A stretch of DNA of 64,000 nt. It comes from JAFAYN01 sp963733105 (lineage in GTDB: Bacteria; Gemmatimonadota; Gemmatimonadetes; Longimicrobiales; Longimicrobiaceae). Each line of letters opens with the position of its first letter. Position 1 is the stretch's first letter. Location of the stretch: assembly GCA_963733105.1 (NCBI GenBank), contig CAVTCB010000018.1, positions 868,001 to 932,000 on the forward strand. The letters run 5' to 3'. Shown piece after piece: positions 35,650 to 43,898 of this stretch. A model generated the notes under the pieces. The model did not search any database. It was not told the DNA's origin and saw nothing but the letters and a program-made list of their open reading frames with translations. The position numbers were made by a program, and so were the translations under genes.

Positions 35650-36818
35650 AGGTCCTGCACGTCATCGCCGGGGTCGCCCCGCGCTACGGGGGCCCCAGCG
35701 TCGCGGTTCACGCCATGGCGCGCGAGGCCGCCGCGCTGGGCGCCGAGGTCACCGTCGTCACCACCGACGCCGACGGCGCCGGGCGCCTCCCCGTCCCCCT
35801 GGACCGCCCGGTGGAGCGCGACGGCGTGGAGTACCGCTACTTCCCCCGCTCCCTCCCCGGGGAGTGGAAGTTCTCCTGGCCGCTCACCCGCTGGCTGTTC
35901 GAGAGCGTCGGCCACTACGACGCCGTGCACGTCCACGCCCTCTTCTCCTACACCACCATCCCCGCCTGCCGCGCCGCCGCCCGGCGCGGCGTCCCCTACG
36001 TGCTGCGCCCCCTGGGGACGCTGGACCCCTGGAGCCTGGGGCAGGGCGGGGGGAAGAAGCGCCCCTACCTGGCCATGGTGGAGCGCGCGCACCTGCGCCG
36101 CGCCGGCGCCATCCACGTCACCTCCGACGCCGAGGCCGAGGGCGTGGCCGCGCTGGGCTACGGCGACCGCGTGCGGGTGATCCCGCTCGGCGTCGAAGCC
36201 CCGGGCTTCGCCGCCGCCGGCGCCGGGGAGCGGGCGAGCGGCGGCCGCCTCCGCCTCCTCTTCCTTTCCCGGCTGCACCCCAAGAAGGGGCTCCCCCTGG
36301 TGTTCCGGGCCATGGCGCAGCTCGCCGCCAGCGGCCGGGCCGACACCGAGATCGACGTCGCCGGGACCGGGGACGACGCCTACCGCGCCGAGCTGGAGGC
36401 GCTGGCCGTGGAGCTGGGAATCCGCGACCGCGTCCGCTTCCTGGGCCACCTCGCCGGCGAGGCCAAGGCTCGCGCCTTCGCCGGCGCCGACGCCTTCGTC
36501 CTCCCCTCCTACCAGGAGAACTTCGGGATCGCCGTCGCCGAGGCGCTCGCCGCCGGGCTCCCCGTGCTGGTGTCCGACGCCGTGGGAATCGCCCCCGAGG
36601 TCGCCGCGGCGGAAGCGGGGCTCGTCGTCCCCACCGACGCCACGGCCGTCGCGCTGGCCCTCGACACCCTGGCCGCCGACCCCGAGCGCCGCGCGCGGAT
36701 GGGGCGGAGCGGCGCCGCGCTGGCGCGCGCGCGCTACTCGTGGAGCGAGACCGGGCGCAGGCTGATGGAGCTGTACGGCGAGCTGTCCGCCGCCCGGGCC
36801 GCGGGGGCGCGGCGGTGA
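35646..36818 (+). CDS. GT4 glycosyltransferase
   Basis: A 390-aa GT-B enzyme. KVLHVIAGVAPRYGGPSVAVHAM is the typical N-terminus. LLFLSRLHPKKGLPLVFRAM and PSYQENFGIAVAEALAAGLPVLVSD give an intact E-x7-E donor site. The ATG overlaps asnB by 4 nt, so expression is coupled. The third positions of codons are almost all G or C. Confidence 0.89.
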   Translation: MKVLHVIAGVAPRYGGPSVAVHAMAREAAALGAEVTVVTTDADGAGRLPVPLDRPVERDGVEYRYFPRSLPGEWKFSWPLTRWLFESVGHYDAVHVHALFSYTTIPACRAAARRGVPYVLRPLGTLDPWSLGQGGGKKRPYLAMVERAHLRRAGAIHVTSDAEAEGVAALGYGDRVRVIPLGVEAPGFAAAGAGERASGGRLRLLFLSRLHPKKGLPLVFRAMAQLAASGRADTEIDVAGTGDDAYRAELEALAVELGIRDRVRFLGHLAGEAKARAFAGADAFVLPSYQENFGIAVAEALAAGLPVLVSDAVGIAPEVAAAEAGLVVPTDATAVALALDTLAADPERRARMGRSGAALARARYSWSETGRRLMELYGELSAARAAGARR

Positions 36819-37708
36819 GCGTCCCGGTCACCGCCATCGTCCTCACCTTCAACGAGGAGGACAACCTCCCCGACTGCCTGGCCTCCCTGGCCGGGTGGGT
36901 GGACGAGATCTTCCTGGTGGACTCCGGGAGCACCGACGCCACCCTGGAGATCGCCGCGCGCCACGGCGCGCGCGTCTTCCCCCACCCCTTCGAGGGTCAC
37001 TCCCGCCAGTGGGCGTGGGCGCTCCGCGAGCTCCCCGTCGGGCACGAGTGGGTCCTGGGGCTGGACGCCGACCAGCGCGTCACCCCCGAGCTGCGGCGCG
37101 AGCTGGAGCGCGTCTTCCTGCGCGCCCCCGCCGAGCTGGAGGGAGTCGACGGCGTGTTCGTGCGCCGCCGGCAGATCTTCCGCGGGAGCTGGATCCGGCA
37201 CGGCGGCTACTACCCCAAGTACCTCCTCAAGCTGTTCCGGCGCGGCGCCGTGCGCTTCGACGAAAAGGACCTCCTGGACCACCACTTCTACGTCGCCGGG
37301 CCCACGCGGAACCTCCCCTTCGACATCCTGGAGGACAACCGGAAGGAGAACGACATCGCCTTCTGGATCGACAAGCACAACCGCTACGCCCGGCTGCACG
37401 CCCGCGAGGAGCTGGCGCGGAGCGGGCCGGGGAGCTGGGTCATCGAGCCCTCCCTCACCGGGAGCCCCGACCAGCGCGTGGTGTGGCTGAAGCAGCGGTG
37501 GTACCGGATGCCGCTCTTCGTGCGGCCCATGGCCTACTTCGTCTACCGGTACTTCTTCCGCCTCGGCTTCCTGGACGGCAAGCAGGGGTTCATCTTCCAC
37601 TTCCTGCACGCCTTCTGGTACCGGCTCCTGGTGGACATCCACCTGGACACGCTCCGGGAAGCGGAGCGGGGCGGGGATTCGACGACGGTTCGAAAAGGGA
37701 ACGGATGA
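36815..37708 (+). CDS. GT2 glycosyltransferase, WaaE/KdtX-like
   Basis: A 297-aa GT-A enzyme with VTAIVLTFNEEDNLPDCLASL, FLVDSGSTDATLEIA and GLDADQRVTPELRREL as the metal-binding region. The C-terminus FVRPMAYFVYRYFFRLGFLDGKQGFIFHFLHAFWYRL is the membrane-associated tail typical of the WaaE/KdtX subgroup, whose known members add a glucose to lipopolysaccharide core. GTG at 36815 overlaps the previous gene by 4 nt. Confidence 0.86.
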   Translation: MSVPVTAIVLTFNEEDNLPDCLASLAGWVDEIFLVDSGSTDATLEIAARHGARVFPHPFEGHSRQWAWALRELPVGHEWVLGLDADQRVTPELRRELERVFLRAPAELEGVDGVFVRRRQIFRGSWIRHGGYYPKYLLKLFRRGAVRFDEKDLLDHHFYVAGPTRNLPFDILEDNRKENDIAFWIDKHNRYARLHAREELARSGPGSWVIEPSLTGSPDQRVVWLKQRWYRMPLFVRPMAYFVYRYFFRLGFLDGKQGFIFHFLHAFWYRLLVDIHLDTLREAERGGDSTTVRKGNG

Positions 37709-38346
37709 GCGGAACGCACGTGGAGTACGGGTGGAAGGACGCCGGGCAGAAGAGCTCGCACGAGTACCTCCTCCCCGCCCTGGAGCGGGAGCTCGTCTCC
37801 ATGTCCGGGGGGCGGCCCATGCGCATCCTGGACCTCGGGTGCGGGAACGGGTACCTCACGGCGCAGCTCGCGGCCGCGGGGCACACCGTGGTGGGGGCGG
37901 ACGTGTCGCGCGACGGGATCGAGGCCGCGCGCGTGGCGTACGGCACCTCCGAGCGGCTGCGCTTCGAGGTGTGCTCCGTGTACGACGACGACCTGCGCGA
38001 AGTGGTGGGGGGGGAGGTGGACTGCGTGGTCTCGCTGGAGGTGATCGAGCACCTGTACCTCCCCAAGCGGCTGTTCGAGCAGAGCTTCGCCGTGCTGCGG
38101 CCGGGGGGGCGCCTCGTGCTCTCCACGCCGTACCACGGGTACCTCAAGAACCTGGCGATCTCGGTGCTGGACGGGTGGGACCACCACTGGGCGGTGGACT
38201 GGGACGGGGGTCACGTGAAGTTCTTCTCGCGGCGGACTCTGGAGCGGATGGCGACGGCGGCGGGGTTCCGTGACCTGCGGTTCAACGGGGTGGGGCGGGT
38301 GCCGGGGCTGTGGAAGTCGATCTTCCTGACGGGTGTGAAGCCGTAG
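37705..38346 (+). CDS. Class I SAM-dependent methyltransferase
   Basis: A 213-aa enzyme with the SAM site ILDLGCGNGYLTAQL near residue 42, VGADVSRDGIEAAR and VDCVVSLEVIEHLYLPKR near residue 110. It closes the operon and overlaps the GT2 gene by 4 nt. Such short UbiG-like enzymes in this setting usually methylate a sugar or the terminal phosphate. Confidence 0.84.
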   Translation: MSGTHVEYGWKDAGQKSSHEYLLPALERELVSMSGGRPMRILDLGCGNGYLTAQLAAAGHTVVGADVSRDGIEAARVAYGTSERLRFEVCSVYDDDLREVVGGEVDCVVSLEVIEHLYLPKRLFEQSFAVLRPGGRLVLSTPYHGYLKNLAISVLDGWDHHWAVDWDGGHVKFFSRRTLERMATAAGFRDLRFNGVGRVPGLWKSIFLTGVKP

Positions 38347-38370
38347 GCGGGTTTTCCCGACGAGGTGGGG

Positions 38371-38492
38371 CCGCTCCGGAGCCCGGCCAAACAGCGGCCG
38401 GTCTCCTGCGCGGGGGCGGTGAGCCTCGCGAAACAGCCCGCGAGTCTCCCCGCCCCGGAGTGAGCCACCGGAAACAGCCCCGGTGTCTCCCT
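38371..38492 (-). repeat. Triple stem-loop array, copy 2 (reverse)
   Basis: CCGGCC/GGCCGG at 38383-38401, CTCGCG/CGCGAG at 38425-38444 and CACCGG/CCGGTG at 38466-38485, with AAACAGC-type loops on this strand (GCTGTTT on the minus strand). It aligns to copy 1 in reverse over about 120 nt. The first stem here differs from copy 1 on both arms and still pairs. Confidence 0.75.
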
Positions 38493-38573
38493 CCGAGAGG
38501 ATCATACGGGTACGGCGAACGGCGGGGCCGGGATCTCGATAGGTCCCGGCCCTCCGATTTCCGGCGGCATCCT

Positions 38574-38616
38574 GCCCCCCACCCCCGGCCCCTCCCCCAC
38601 AAGGGGGGAGGGGAGA
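38574..38616 (+). repeat. GC-rich hairpin module of the composite repeat
   Basis: CCCCCCACCCCCGGCCCCTC ... ACAAGGGGGGAGGGGAGAAC matches the first part of the composite repeat; the EcoRI-containing core is absent here and instead occurs alone at 39257. Confidence 0.8.
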
Positions 38617-38642
38617 ACTACGAGGATCTCGCGCGTATCAAA

Positions 38643-38666
38643 CCCTCTCCCAGGATTGGGAGAGGG
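38643..38666 (-). terminator. Terminator-like hairpin after the peptide pair
   Basis: CCCTCTCCCA-GGAT-TGGGAGAGGG forms a 10-bp stem. Read on the minus strand it lies 32 nt beyond the second peptide stop and is followed by TTT. Confidence 0.55.
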
Positions 38667-38698
38667 TGCGAGCCTGAGCGAGCGGGTGAGGGCCCACC

Positions 38699-38914
38699 TC
38701 AGAACAGGCAGCGGCAGGTGCCGTCCTCCGCGTCGCAGCGGCCGCCGAAGGGGCCGAAGATCTTGCAGACCCGGTCGCACGTCTCCGGGTCGCAGGTGGG
38801 CGGAGCGGCGCTCCGGGCCGGCGAGGCGAGGGCCTGCGTGGTCCCGAAGGCCAGCGAGGCCGCGATGGCGGCGCCGAACACGCTCCGGCGGATCCGATCG
38901 GTCGAGCGTCTCAT
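38699..38914 (-). CDS. Secreted defensin-like six-Cys peptide B
   Basis: A 71-aa precursor with a basic N-terminus, a hydrophobic core and TQALA at residues 26-30 as a likely signal peptidase site, leaving about 41 residues. Cys41, 46, 50, 60, 67 and 69 follow C-x4-C-x3-C-x9-C-x6-C-x-C with Gly58 two before Cys60, the C-x3-C / G-x-C / C-x-C signature of cysteine-stabilised alpha-beta peptides such as fungal plectasin and the myxobacterial defensin-like AdDLP. GGGGAGGG lies just before the ATG. It starts 11 nt after the stop of its paralogue. Antimicrobial activity is inferred from the Cys pattern only. Confidence 0.75.
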   Translation of the reverse strand: MRRSTDRIRRSVFGAAIAASLAFGTTQALASPARSAAPPTCDPETCDRVCKIFGPFGGRCDAEDGTCRCLF

Positions 38915-38925
38915 GCGTCCCTCCC

Positions 38926-39141
38926 CTATCGGGTCCCGTAGCAGAAGCAGCCTCCCCGCGAGCAGAACCCCTCCGCGTAGCCCAGCGTGCGGCAGAGCTG
39001 CCTGCAGTCGACGGTGTTGCACACGGGCCCCTGCGCCGCCTCCCCCGGCGCGGCGAGCGCCTGCGTGGCTCCGAACCCCAGGGCGCCCACCAGGGCGGCC
39101 CCGAGGACCCCGTTCCGGGTCCTGTGCATCCACTTGCGCAT
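38926..39141 (-). CDS. Secreted defensin-like six-Cys peptide A
   Basis: A 71-aa precursor with the same length, signal peptide and TQALA cleavage region as peptide B. Cys41, 46, 50, 60, 65 and 67 give C-x4-C-x3-C-x9-C-x4-C-x-C with Gly58. The first four Cys positions are identical in both paralogues while most other mature residues differ, a sign of a conserved disulfide scaffold with variable loops. A perfect AGGAGGTGA lies before the ATG. First gene of a two-gene minus-strand unit pointing toward the operon end at 38346. A non-antimicrobial role is possible. Confidence 0.75.
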   Translation of the reverse strand: MRKWMHRTRNGVLGAALVGALGFGATQALAAPGEAAQGPVCNTVDCRQLCRTLGYAEGFCSRGGCFCYGTR

Positions 39142-39166
39142 TGGTCACCTCCTGACGCGTTGTGTG

Positions 39167-39201
39167 CTTGCCACCGGCCGCGGTGGCGGGCTGGCGGCAA
39201 G
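39167..39201 (-). promoter_or_regulatory. Inverted repeat in the peptide leader
   Basis: CTTGCC ... GGCAAG encloses CCACCG ... GCGGTGG, giving a two-part hairpin 25-60 nt before peptide A. It may shape the mRNA leader or be an operator; no consensus promoter was found next to it. Confidence 0.35.
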
Positions 39202-39256
39202 CAGGTGTGACGCAACTCGCAAGCCATTGTGTGTCATTCTCTTGGGTGGTTATCGT

Positions 39257-39308
39257 CAGTCCGCGAAGGCGGACTTCGTGCCGTCGTTGCAGCGACTTCA
39301 GTCGCCCG
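39257..39308 (+). repeat. Composite repeat core alone, variant copy 4
   Basis: CAGTCCGCGAAGGCGGACTT ... GTTGCAGCGACTTCAGTCGCCCG. The usual GAATTCATTC is replaced by GACTTCAGTC. The GC-rich module is 640 nt away at 38574, beyond the peptide genes. Confidence 0.8.
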
Positions 39309-39330
39309 ACTCCCGGGCCGGCGCCCGCCC

Positions 39331-39406
39331 TTGAGCCAACCCCGTAAACTCCGTTATATTCCACGCTTTATGTATTCCGCGCTCCCGCCCGGGCAGGAGC
39401 GCGGAA
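39331..39406 (+). promoter_or_regulatory. Predicted promoter and leader hairpin for the 39.5 kb operon
   Basis: TTGAGC at 39331-39336 and TATATT at 39355-39360 are 18 nt apart, the best sigma-70-like pair in the window. TTCCGCGCTCC/GGAGCGCGGAA at 39375-39406 forms an 11-bp hairpin near the predicted transcript start, leaving about 75 nt of leader before the acyltransferase. Confidence 0.6.
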
Positions 39407-39482
39407 GCGGATGTGACGGCCGGCGCCCCGGCGCCGTCCTGGGGGTGCGCGGAGGGGGCGGTCGGGAATCAACCATCAGGGA

Positions 39483-40709
39483 ATGCGGCATTTGGCGTCT
39501 CCATCCAACCACGCCCCGTCCGTCGCCTCCGGCGAGCGCCTCCCGGTGCTCGACGGCCTGCGCGGCGTGGCCATCCTGATGGTGATGCTCTACCACCAGA
39601 CCCTGATCGGCGACGGCGGCCCGTTCGTCGACCAGGCCTGGTCCGCCGTGCTGGGCGTCGGCTGGGCCGGCGTGGACCTGTTCTTCGTCCTGTCCGGCTT
39701 CCTGATCACCGGCATCCTCTTCGACGCCAAGGGGAGCGGCGGCTACTTCCGCGCCTTCTACGCCCGGCGGGTGCTGCGCATCTTCCCGCTGTACTACGCC
39801 GTCGTCGCCTTCTCGCTCCTGGTGCTGCCGAACCTCGCGCACCCCAAGGCCGAGAACTTCGCGCGCGTCGCCGGGCAGGAGCCCTGGTACTGGCTGCACC
39901 TGTCCAACGTGGTCGTGGCCTCCAACCGCGACTTCTGGCACGGCATCCTGGACGTCGCCTGGTCGCTCTCCATCGAGGAGCAGTTCTACCTCGTCTGGCC
40001 GCTCGCCGTGTTCGCCCTCGGGCGGACGCCGCTGATGCGCCTCTGCGCGGCGCTGGTGGCCGGGGCGCTCGCGTGGCGCGTCGGGGCCCTGCTCCTGGGC
40101 GTGCACCCCGTCGCCGTGTACGTGCTCCCCCTCTCGCGGATGGACGCGCTCGCCGTGGGCGCCCTGGTCGCGCTCTGGGCGCGCGGCCCCGCGGGGATCG
40201 CCGCCCCGCTCCGCGCCGCGCGCCCCGTCGCGCTGGCCTCCGGGGCCGCGCTCCTCGGGATGCTGGTGGGGCTGCGGCGGCTGGACGCCTTCCAGCCCCT
40301 GGTGCAGACGGCCGGCTACACCCTGCTCGCGCTCCTCTTCGGCGCGCTGCTGACGCTGGCCGTCGCCGCGCGGCCGGAGTCGCGGTGGGCGCGCGCGCTG
40401 GACCGGCCCGCCCTGCGGACCCTGGGGAAGTACAGCTACGCCATGTACCTCTTCCACTTCCCCATCCGGGGCGTGCTGCGCGACGCGGTCTACGGGCCCG
40501 ACCGCTTCCTGGTCCTGGCCGGCTCCGCCATCCCGGGGCAGATCCTGTTCTACGGGCTCTCCACCGCCGTGACCCTGCTCGCGGCCTGGCTGAGCTGGCA
40601 CCTGTACGAGAAGCGCTTCCTCGCGCTGAAGAAGCACTTCCCGTACGGCGAGCGCCCCGCGGCGCCGGGGGTGGTGGGTAAGGTGGCTTTCGACCGGGTG
40701 GGCGCATGA
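39483..40709 (+). CDS. Acyltransferase 3 (OafA/YrhL-type) membrane protein
   Basis: A 408-aa multi-pass O-acyltransferase that adds acetyl or similar groups to glycans. LPVLDGLRGVAILMVMLYHQ carries the catalytic-site motif with the family R and H, DLFFVLSGFLITGIL follows, and FYARRVLRIFPLYY is the conserved Arg-rich loop. WSLSIEEQFYLVWPL near residue 160 is also typical. It has about ten hydrophobic segments and no SGNH domain. It is the second glycan O-acylation enzyme here besides the MBOAT. Confidence 0.88.
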   Translation: MRHLASPSNHAPSVASGERLPVLDGLRGVAILMVMLYHQTLIGDGGPFVDQAWSAVLGVGWAGVDLFFVLSGFLITGILFDAKGSGGYFRAFYARRVLRIFPLYYAVVAFSLLVLPNLAHPKAENFARVAGQEPWYWLHLSNVVVASNRDFWHGILDVAWSLSIEEQFYLVWPLAVFALGRTPLMRLCAALVAGALAWRVGALLLGVHPVAVYVLPLSRMDALAVGALVALWARGPAGIAAPLRAARPVALASGAALLGMLVGLRRLDAFQPLVQTAGYTLLALLFGALLTLAVAARPESRWARALDRPALRTLGKYSYAMYLFHFPIRGVLRDAVYGPDRFLVLAGSAIPGQILFYGLSTAVTLLAAWLSWHLYEKRFLALKKHFPYGERPAAPGVVGKVAFDRVGA

Positions 40710-40749
40710 CGCGCCCCGTCCGGTGTTCCGCATAATCGAGATCGGCTCA

Positions 40750-42537
40750 ATGGCATCCAACGTGTACGTCCTCGGCATCAACGCCTTCCACGGCGACGTT
40801 TCCGCCGTCCTCCTCCGCGACGGCCAGCTCGTCGTCGCCATCGAGGAGGAGCGCTTCCGCCGCATCAAGCACTGGGCGGGCTTCCCCACCCTCGCCATCC
40901 GGAAGTGCCTGGAGGTGGCCGGGATCGCCGGCGCCGACGTGGCCCACGTCGCCATCAGCCGCGACCCCAAGGCCAACCTCCTCCGCAAGGGGATGTACGC
41001 GCTCTCCAAGCGCCCCGACTTCGGCCTCATCCTCGACCGGCTCAAGAACTCCCAGAAGGTGCGCGACCTGCACGGGCCGCTCGCGGAGGCGCTCGGCGTC
41101 CCCCGCGACGACCTCCCCAAGGTGCACTTCGTGGAGCACCACCCCGCCCACCTGGCGAGCGCCTTCTTCGTCTCCCCCTTCGAGGACGCCGCCGTCTGCG
41201 CCATCGACGGCTTCGGCGACTTCGTCAGCACCTCGCTCGCCTCCGGGAAGGGGAACAAGCTGGAGGTGCTGGAGCGCGTCTACTTCCCGCACTCGCTGGG
41301 GATGCTGTACACCGCCGTCACCCAGTACCTGGGCTTCCTGGGCTACGGCGACGAGTTCAAGGTGATGGGGCTGGCCCCGTACGGCGAGCCGGTGTACGTG
41401 GAGCAGCTCCGCAACCTGGTGAAGCTGAAGCCGGACGGGCTCTTCGAGCTGGAGCTGAAGTACTTCCGCCACTGGTCCGAGGGCGTGGAGATGGAGTGGG
41501 ACGGCGGGTACCCCACCCTCGGGAAGGTGTACTCCCCCGAGCTGGAGGCGCTGCTCGGGCCCGCGCGCGACCCCAAGGGCCCCCTGGAGAAGCGGCACGA
41601 GGACCTGGCCCGCTCGCTCCAGGCCGTGCACGAGGAGTGCGCCTTCCACGTCCTCAACGGGCTGTGGGAGCGCACCAGGAACCCGCGCCTGTGCATGGCC
41701 GGCGGGTGCGCCATGAACAGCGTCGCCAACGGCAAGATCCGGGAGAACACCCCGTTCCAGGAGGTCTACATCCAGCCCGCCGCCGGCGACAACGGCACCG
41801 CGCTGGGGGCCGCCTACCACGTGTGGAACCAGACCCTGGGGAACCCCCGCTCCTTCGTCATGGAGCACGGCTACTGGGGGACCGAGTACCCGCAGGCCGA
41901 CGTCACCCCGCTGGTGGACGCCCGCGACGACGAGGAGTGGGAGTACTCGTACGAGCGCTACGGGAGCGAGGAGGAGACCTGCCGCGCCGTGGCCCGCCTC
42001 ATCGCCGACGGGAACGTGGTGGGGTGGTACCAGGGGCGGATGGAGTGGGGCGCCCGCGCCCTGGGGAACCGGAGCATCGTGGCCGACCCGCGCCGCGCCG
42101 ACATGCGCGACCTGATCAACACCAAGATCAAGTTCCGGGAGAAGTTCCGCCCCTTCGCCCCCTCCGTGCTGGAGGAGGCGCTGGACGACTACTTCGTGGA
42201 CGGCGCCGCCGACCCCTTCATGCAGCAGGTGTACCCCGTGCGTCCCGACAAGCGCGAGGTCCTCCCCGCCATCACCCACGTGGACGGGAGCGGGCGCCTG
42301 CAGACGGTGAGCGAGCGCACCAACCCGCGCTACTACCGCCTCATCCGGGAGTTCGCCGCCATCACCGGCGTCCCGGTGGTGCTGAACACCTCGTTCAACG
42401 AGAACGAGCCCATCGTGGACACCCCGGAGCAGGCGCTGGACTGCTTCCTCCGCACCCGCATGGACGTCATCGTGGTGAACGACACCGTCATCCGCCGCCA
42501 GCCGGCGGAGAAGCTGGCGGCGGTGGGCGAGGATTGA
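40750..42537 (+). CDS. NodU/TobZ-family carbamoyltransferase
   Basis: A 595-aa enzyme that transfers a carbamoyl group from carbamoyl phosphate, via an adenylate, to a hydroxyl group. VLGINAFHGDVSAVLLRDG and EEERFRRIKHWAGFP mark the N-terminus; VEHHPAHLASAFF supplies the conserved His residues; CMAGGCAMNSVANGKI and GRMEWGARALGNRSI mark the kinase-like and YrdC-like halves. It likely carbamoylates a sugar of the exported glycan. ATG at 40750 is used. A possible CATAAT at 40731 has no good -35, so it may be read from the promoter at 39331. Its stop overlaps the next start. Confidence 0.9.
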   Translation: MASNVYVLGINAFHGDVSAVLLRDGQLVVAIEEERFRRIKHWAGFPTLAIRKCLEVAGIAGADVAHVAISRDPKANLLRKGMYALSKRPDFGLILDRLKNSQKVRDLHGPLAEALGVPRDDLPKVHFVEHHPAHLASAFFVSPFEDAAVCAIDGFGDFVSTSLASGKGNKLEVLERVYFPHSLGMLYTAVTQYLGFLGYGDEFKVMGLAPYGEPVYVEQLRNLVKLKPDGLFELELKYFRHWSEGVEMEWDGGYPTLGKVYSPELEALLGPARDPKGPLEKRHEDLARSLQAVHEECAFHVLNGLWERTRNPRLCMAGGCAMNSVANGKIRENTPFQEVYIQPAAGDNGTALGAAYHVWNQTLGNPRSFVMEHGYWGTEYPQADVTPLVDARDDEEWEYSYERYGSEEETCRAVARLIADGNVVGWYQGRMEWGARALGNRSIVADPRRADMRDLINTKIKFREKFRPFAPSVLEEALDDYFVDGAADPFMQQVYPVRPDKREVLPAITHVDGSGRLQTVSERTNPRYYRLIREFAAITGVPVVLNTSFNENEPIVDTPEQALDCFLRTRMDVIVVNDTVIRRQPAEKLAAVGED

Positions 42538-43826
42538 TGGCCGGGCGCCCCTCCGTCCTCTTCCTCAACCGCTTCTACTGGCCGGACGTCGCCGCGACCG
42601 GCCAGATGCTGACCGACCTGGCGGAGGCCGTGGCCGCCGCCGGGTGGGAGGTCACCGTGGTCGCCTCCCGCGCCGGGTACGCGGCCGACGGCGGCGACCT
42701 CCCGCGCGAGGAGACCCGGAACGGCGTGCGCATCCTGCGGGTGGACACCACCCGCTTCGGGCGCGACCGGCTGGTGGGGCGGATGGGCGACTACCTGAGC
42801 TACCTGGCCGGGGCCTCGCTCCGGCTCCTGCGGCTCCCCCGCCCGGACCTGGTGGTCGCCATGAGCGACCCCCCCTTCCTCCTCCTCCCCGCGCTCGCCG
42901 CCGGGAAGGTGCGGGGGTTCCGGACGGTGTACTGGCTCCAGGACCTGTACCCGCACCTGGCCGCGCGGCTGGGCGTGCTGCGCGAGACGGGGCTCCCCTA
43001 CCGCGCGCTGGACGCGCTCGCGCGGCGGCTGCACCGCGCCTCCGACCTGGTGGTGGCGCTGGGTCCGCGGATGGCCGAGCGGGTGGTGGCCTCCGGGGGC
43101 CGCCCCGAGCGCACCGTGTGGGTGCACAACTGGGCCGACGAGGAGGCCATCCGCCCCGTTCCCGCGGAGGACAACCCCTTCCTGCGCGAGCACGGGCTGG
43201 AAGGGCGCTTCGTGGTGCTGTACTCCGGGAACGCCGGGCGCGGGCACACCTTCGACGCGGTGCTGGAGGCCGCGCGCCGCCTCCGTGACGATCCGGGGGT
43301 GGCCTTCGTCTTCATCGGCGGCGGGAAGCGGCTCCCCGAGATCCGCGCCGCCGCCGAGCGCGGCGGGCTCGCCAACGTCCGCTTCCTGGACTACCTCCCG
43401 CGGGAGCGGCTGCACCTCTCCCTTTCCGCGGCGAGCGTGTCGCTGGTCACGGAGGAGCCCTCCGTGGCCGGGCTCCTGGTCCCCAGCAAGACGTACGGCA
43501 TCCTCGCCAGCGGGCGCCCCCTGCTGTTCGTCGGCTCCGAGGAGAGCGACGTGGCCGCGGTGGTCCGCGAGACGGGGTGCGGCTTCGTGGTGGCGCCGGA
43601 CGACGCGGACGGCGTGGTGGCCGCCGTGCAGCGCCTCCGCGACCGCCCGGAGGAGGCCGCGGAGATGGGGCGGCGGGCCCGCGAGGCCGCCGAGCGGGTG
43701 TACGACCGCCGCGGCGCCGCGCGGCGCTGGATGCGCGCGGTGGAGCCCCTCCTGGGCGCGCGGGCGTCCACTCCGGCGATTGATCGCGCCGAATCTAGAC
43801 TTATTGCCCCGGATCGGCTATCTTGA
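42537..43826 (+). CDS. GT4 glycosyltransferase, WbuB-like
   Basis: A 429-aa GT-B enzyme. LFLNRFYWPDVAATGQMLTDLAEAVAAAGWEVTVV is the N-terminus of the WbuB/WcaI subgroup, which often adds a deoxy or N-acetylated sugar. VVLYSGNAGRGHTFDAVLEAA and PSKTYGILASGRPLLFVG form the donor side. The last codons contain the predicted promoter for the export genes. Confidence 0.86.
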   Translation: MAGRPSVLFLNRFYWPDVAATGQMLTDLAEAVAAAGWEVTVVASRAGYAADGGDLPREETRNGVRILRVDTTRFGRDRLVGRMGDYLSYLAGASLRLLRLPRPDLVVAMSDPPFLLLPALAAGKVRGFRTVYWLQDLYPHLAARLGVLRETGLPYRALDALARRLHRASDLVVALGPRMAERVVASGGRPERTVWVHNWADEEAIRPVPAEDNPFLREHGLEGRFVVLYSGNAGRGHTFDAVLEAARRLRDDPGVAFVFIGGGKRLPEIRAAAERGGLANVRFLDYLPRERLHLSLSAASVSLVTEEPSVAGLLVPSKTYGILASGRPLLFVGSEESDVAAVVRETGCGFVVAPDDADGVVAAVQRLRDRPEEAAEMGRRAREAAERVYDRRGAARRWMRAVEPLLGARASTPAIDRAESRLIAPDRLS

Positions 43827-43851
43827 TGGGCTTGTCGTGCGACTTAAGCCC
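43796..43851 (+). promoter_or_regulatory. Predicted promoter for the export operon
   Basis: TAGACT at 43796-43801 and TATCTT at 43819-43824 are 17 nt apart, inside the end of the GT4 gene. A two-step hairpin follows at 43828-43851 (GGGCTT/AAGCCC enclosing GTCG/CGAC). The local sequence is clearly more AT-rich than its surroundings. Confidence 0.45.
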
Positions 43852-43898
43852 AACCGGTGCCGAATCTTAACCGAAATCCACGCCAAGCCCGGCCAGTC

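Larger units (their letters stand above)
38347..38698. other. 352-nt intergenic region: stem-loop array and repeats
   Basis: The spacing between the operon end and the convergent peptide pair is filled by the reversed triple stem-loop array (38371-38492), a GC-rich repeat module (38574-38616) and a terminator-like hairpin (38643-38666). No gene is supported. Confidence 0.8.
39142..39482. other. 341-nt divergent intergenic region
   Basis: It separates the peptide pair (minus) from the acyltransferase (plus). It contains an inverted repeat in the peptide leader (39167-39201), a single repeat core (39257-39308), a good promoter (39331-39360) and an 11-bp leader hairpin (39375-39406). Confidence 0.75.
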
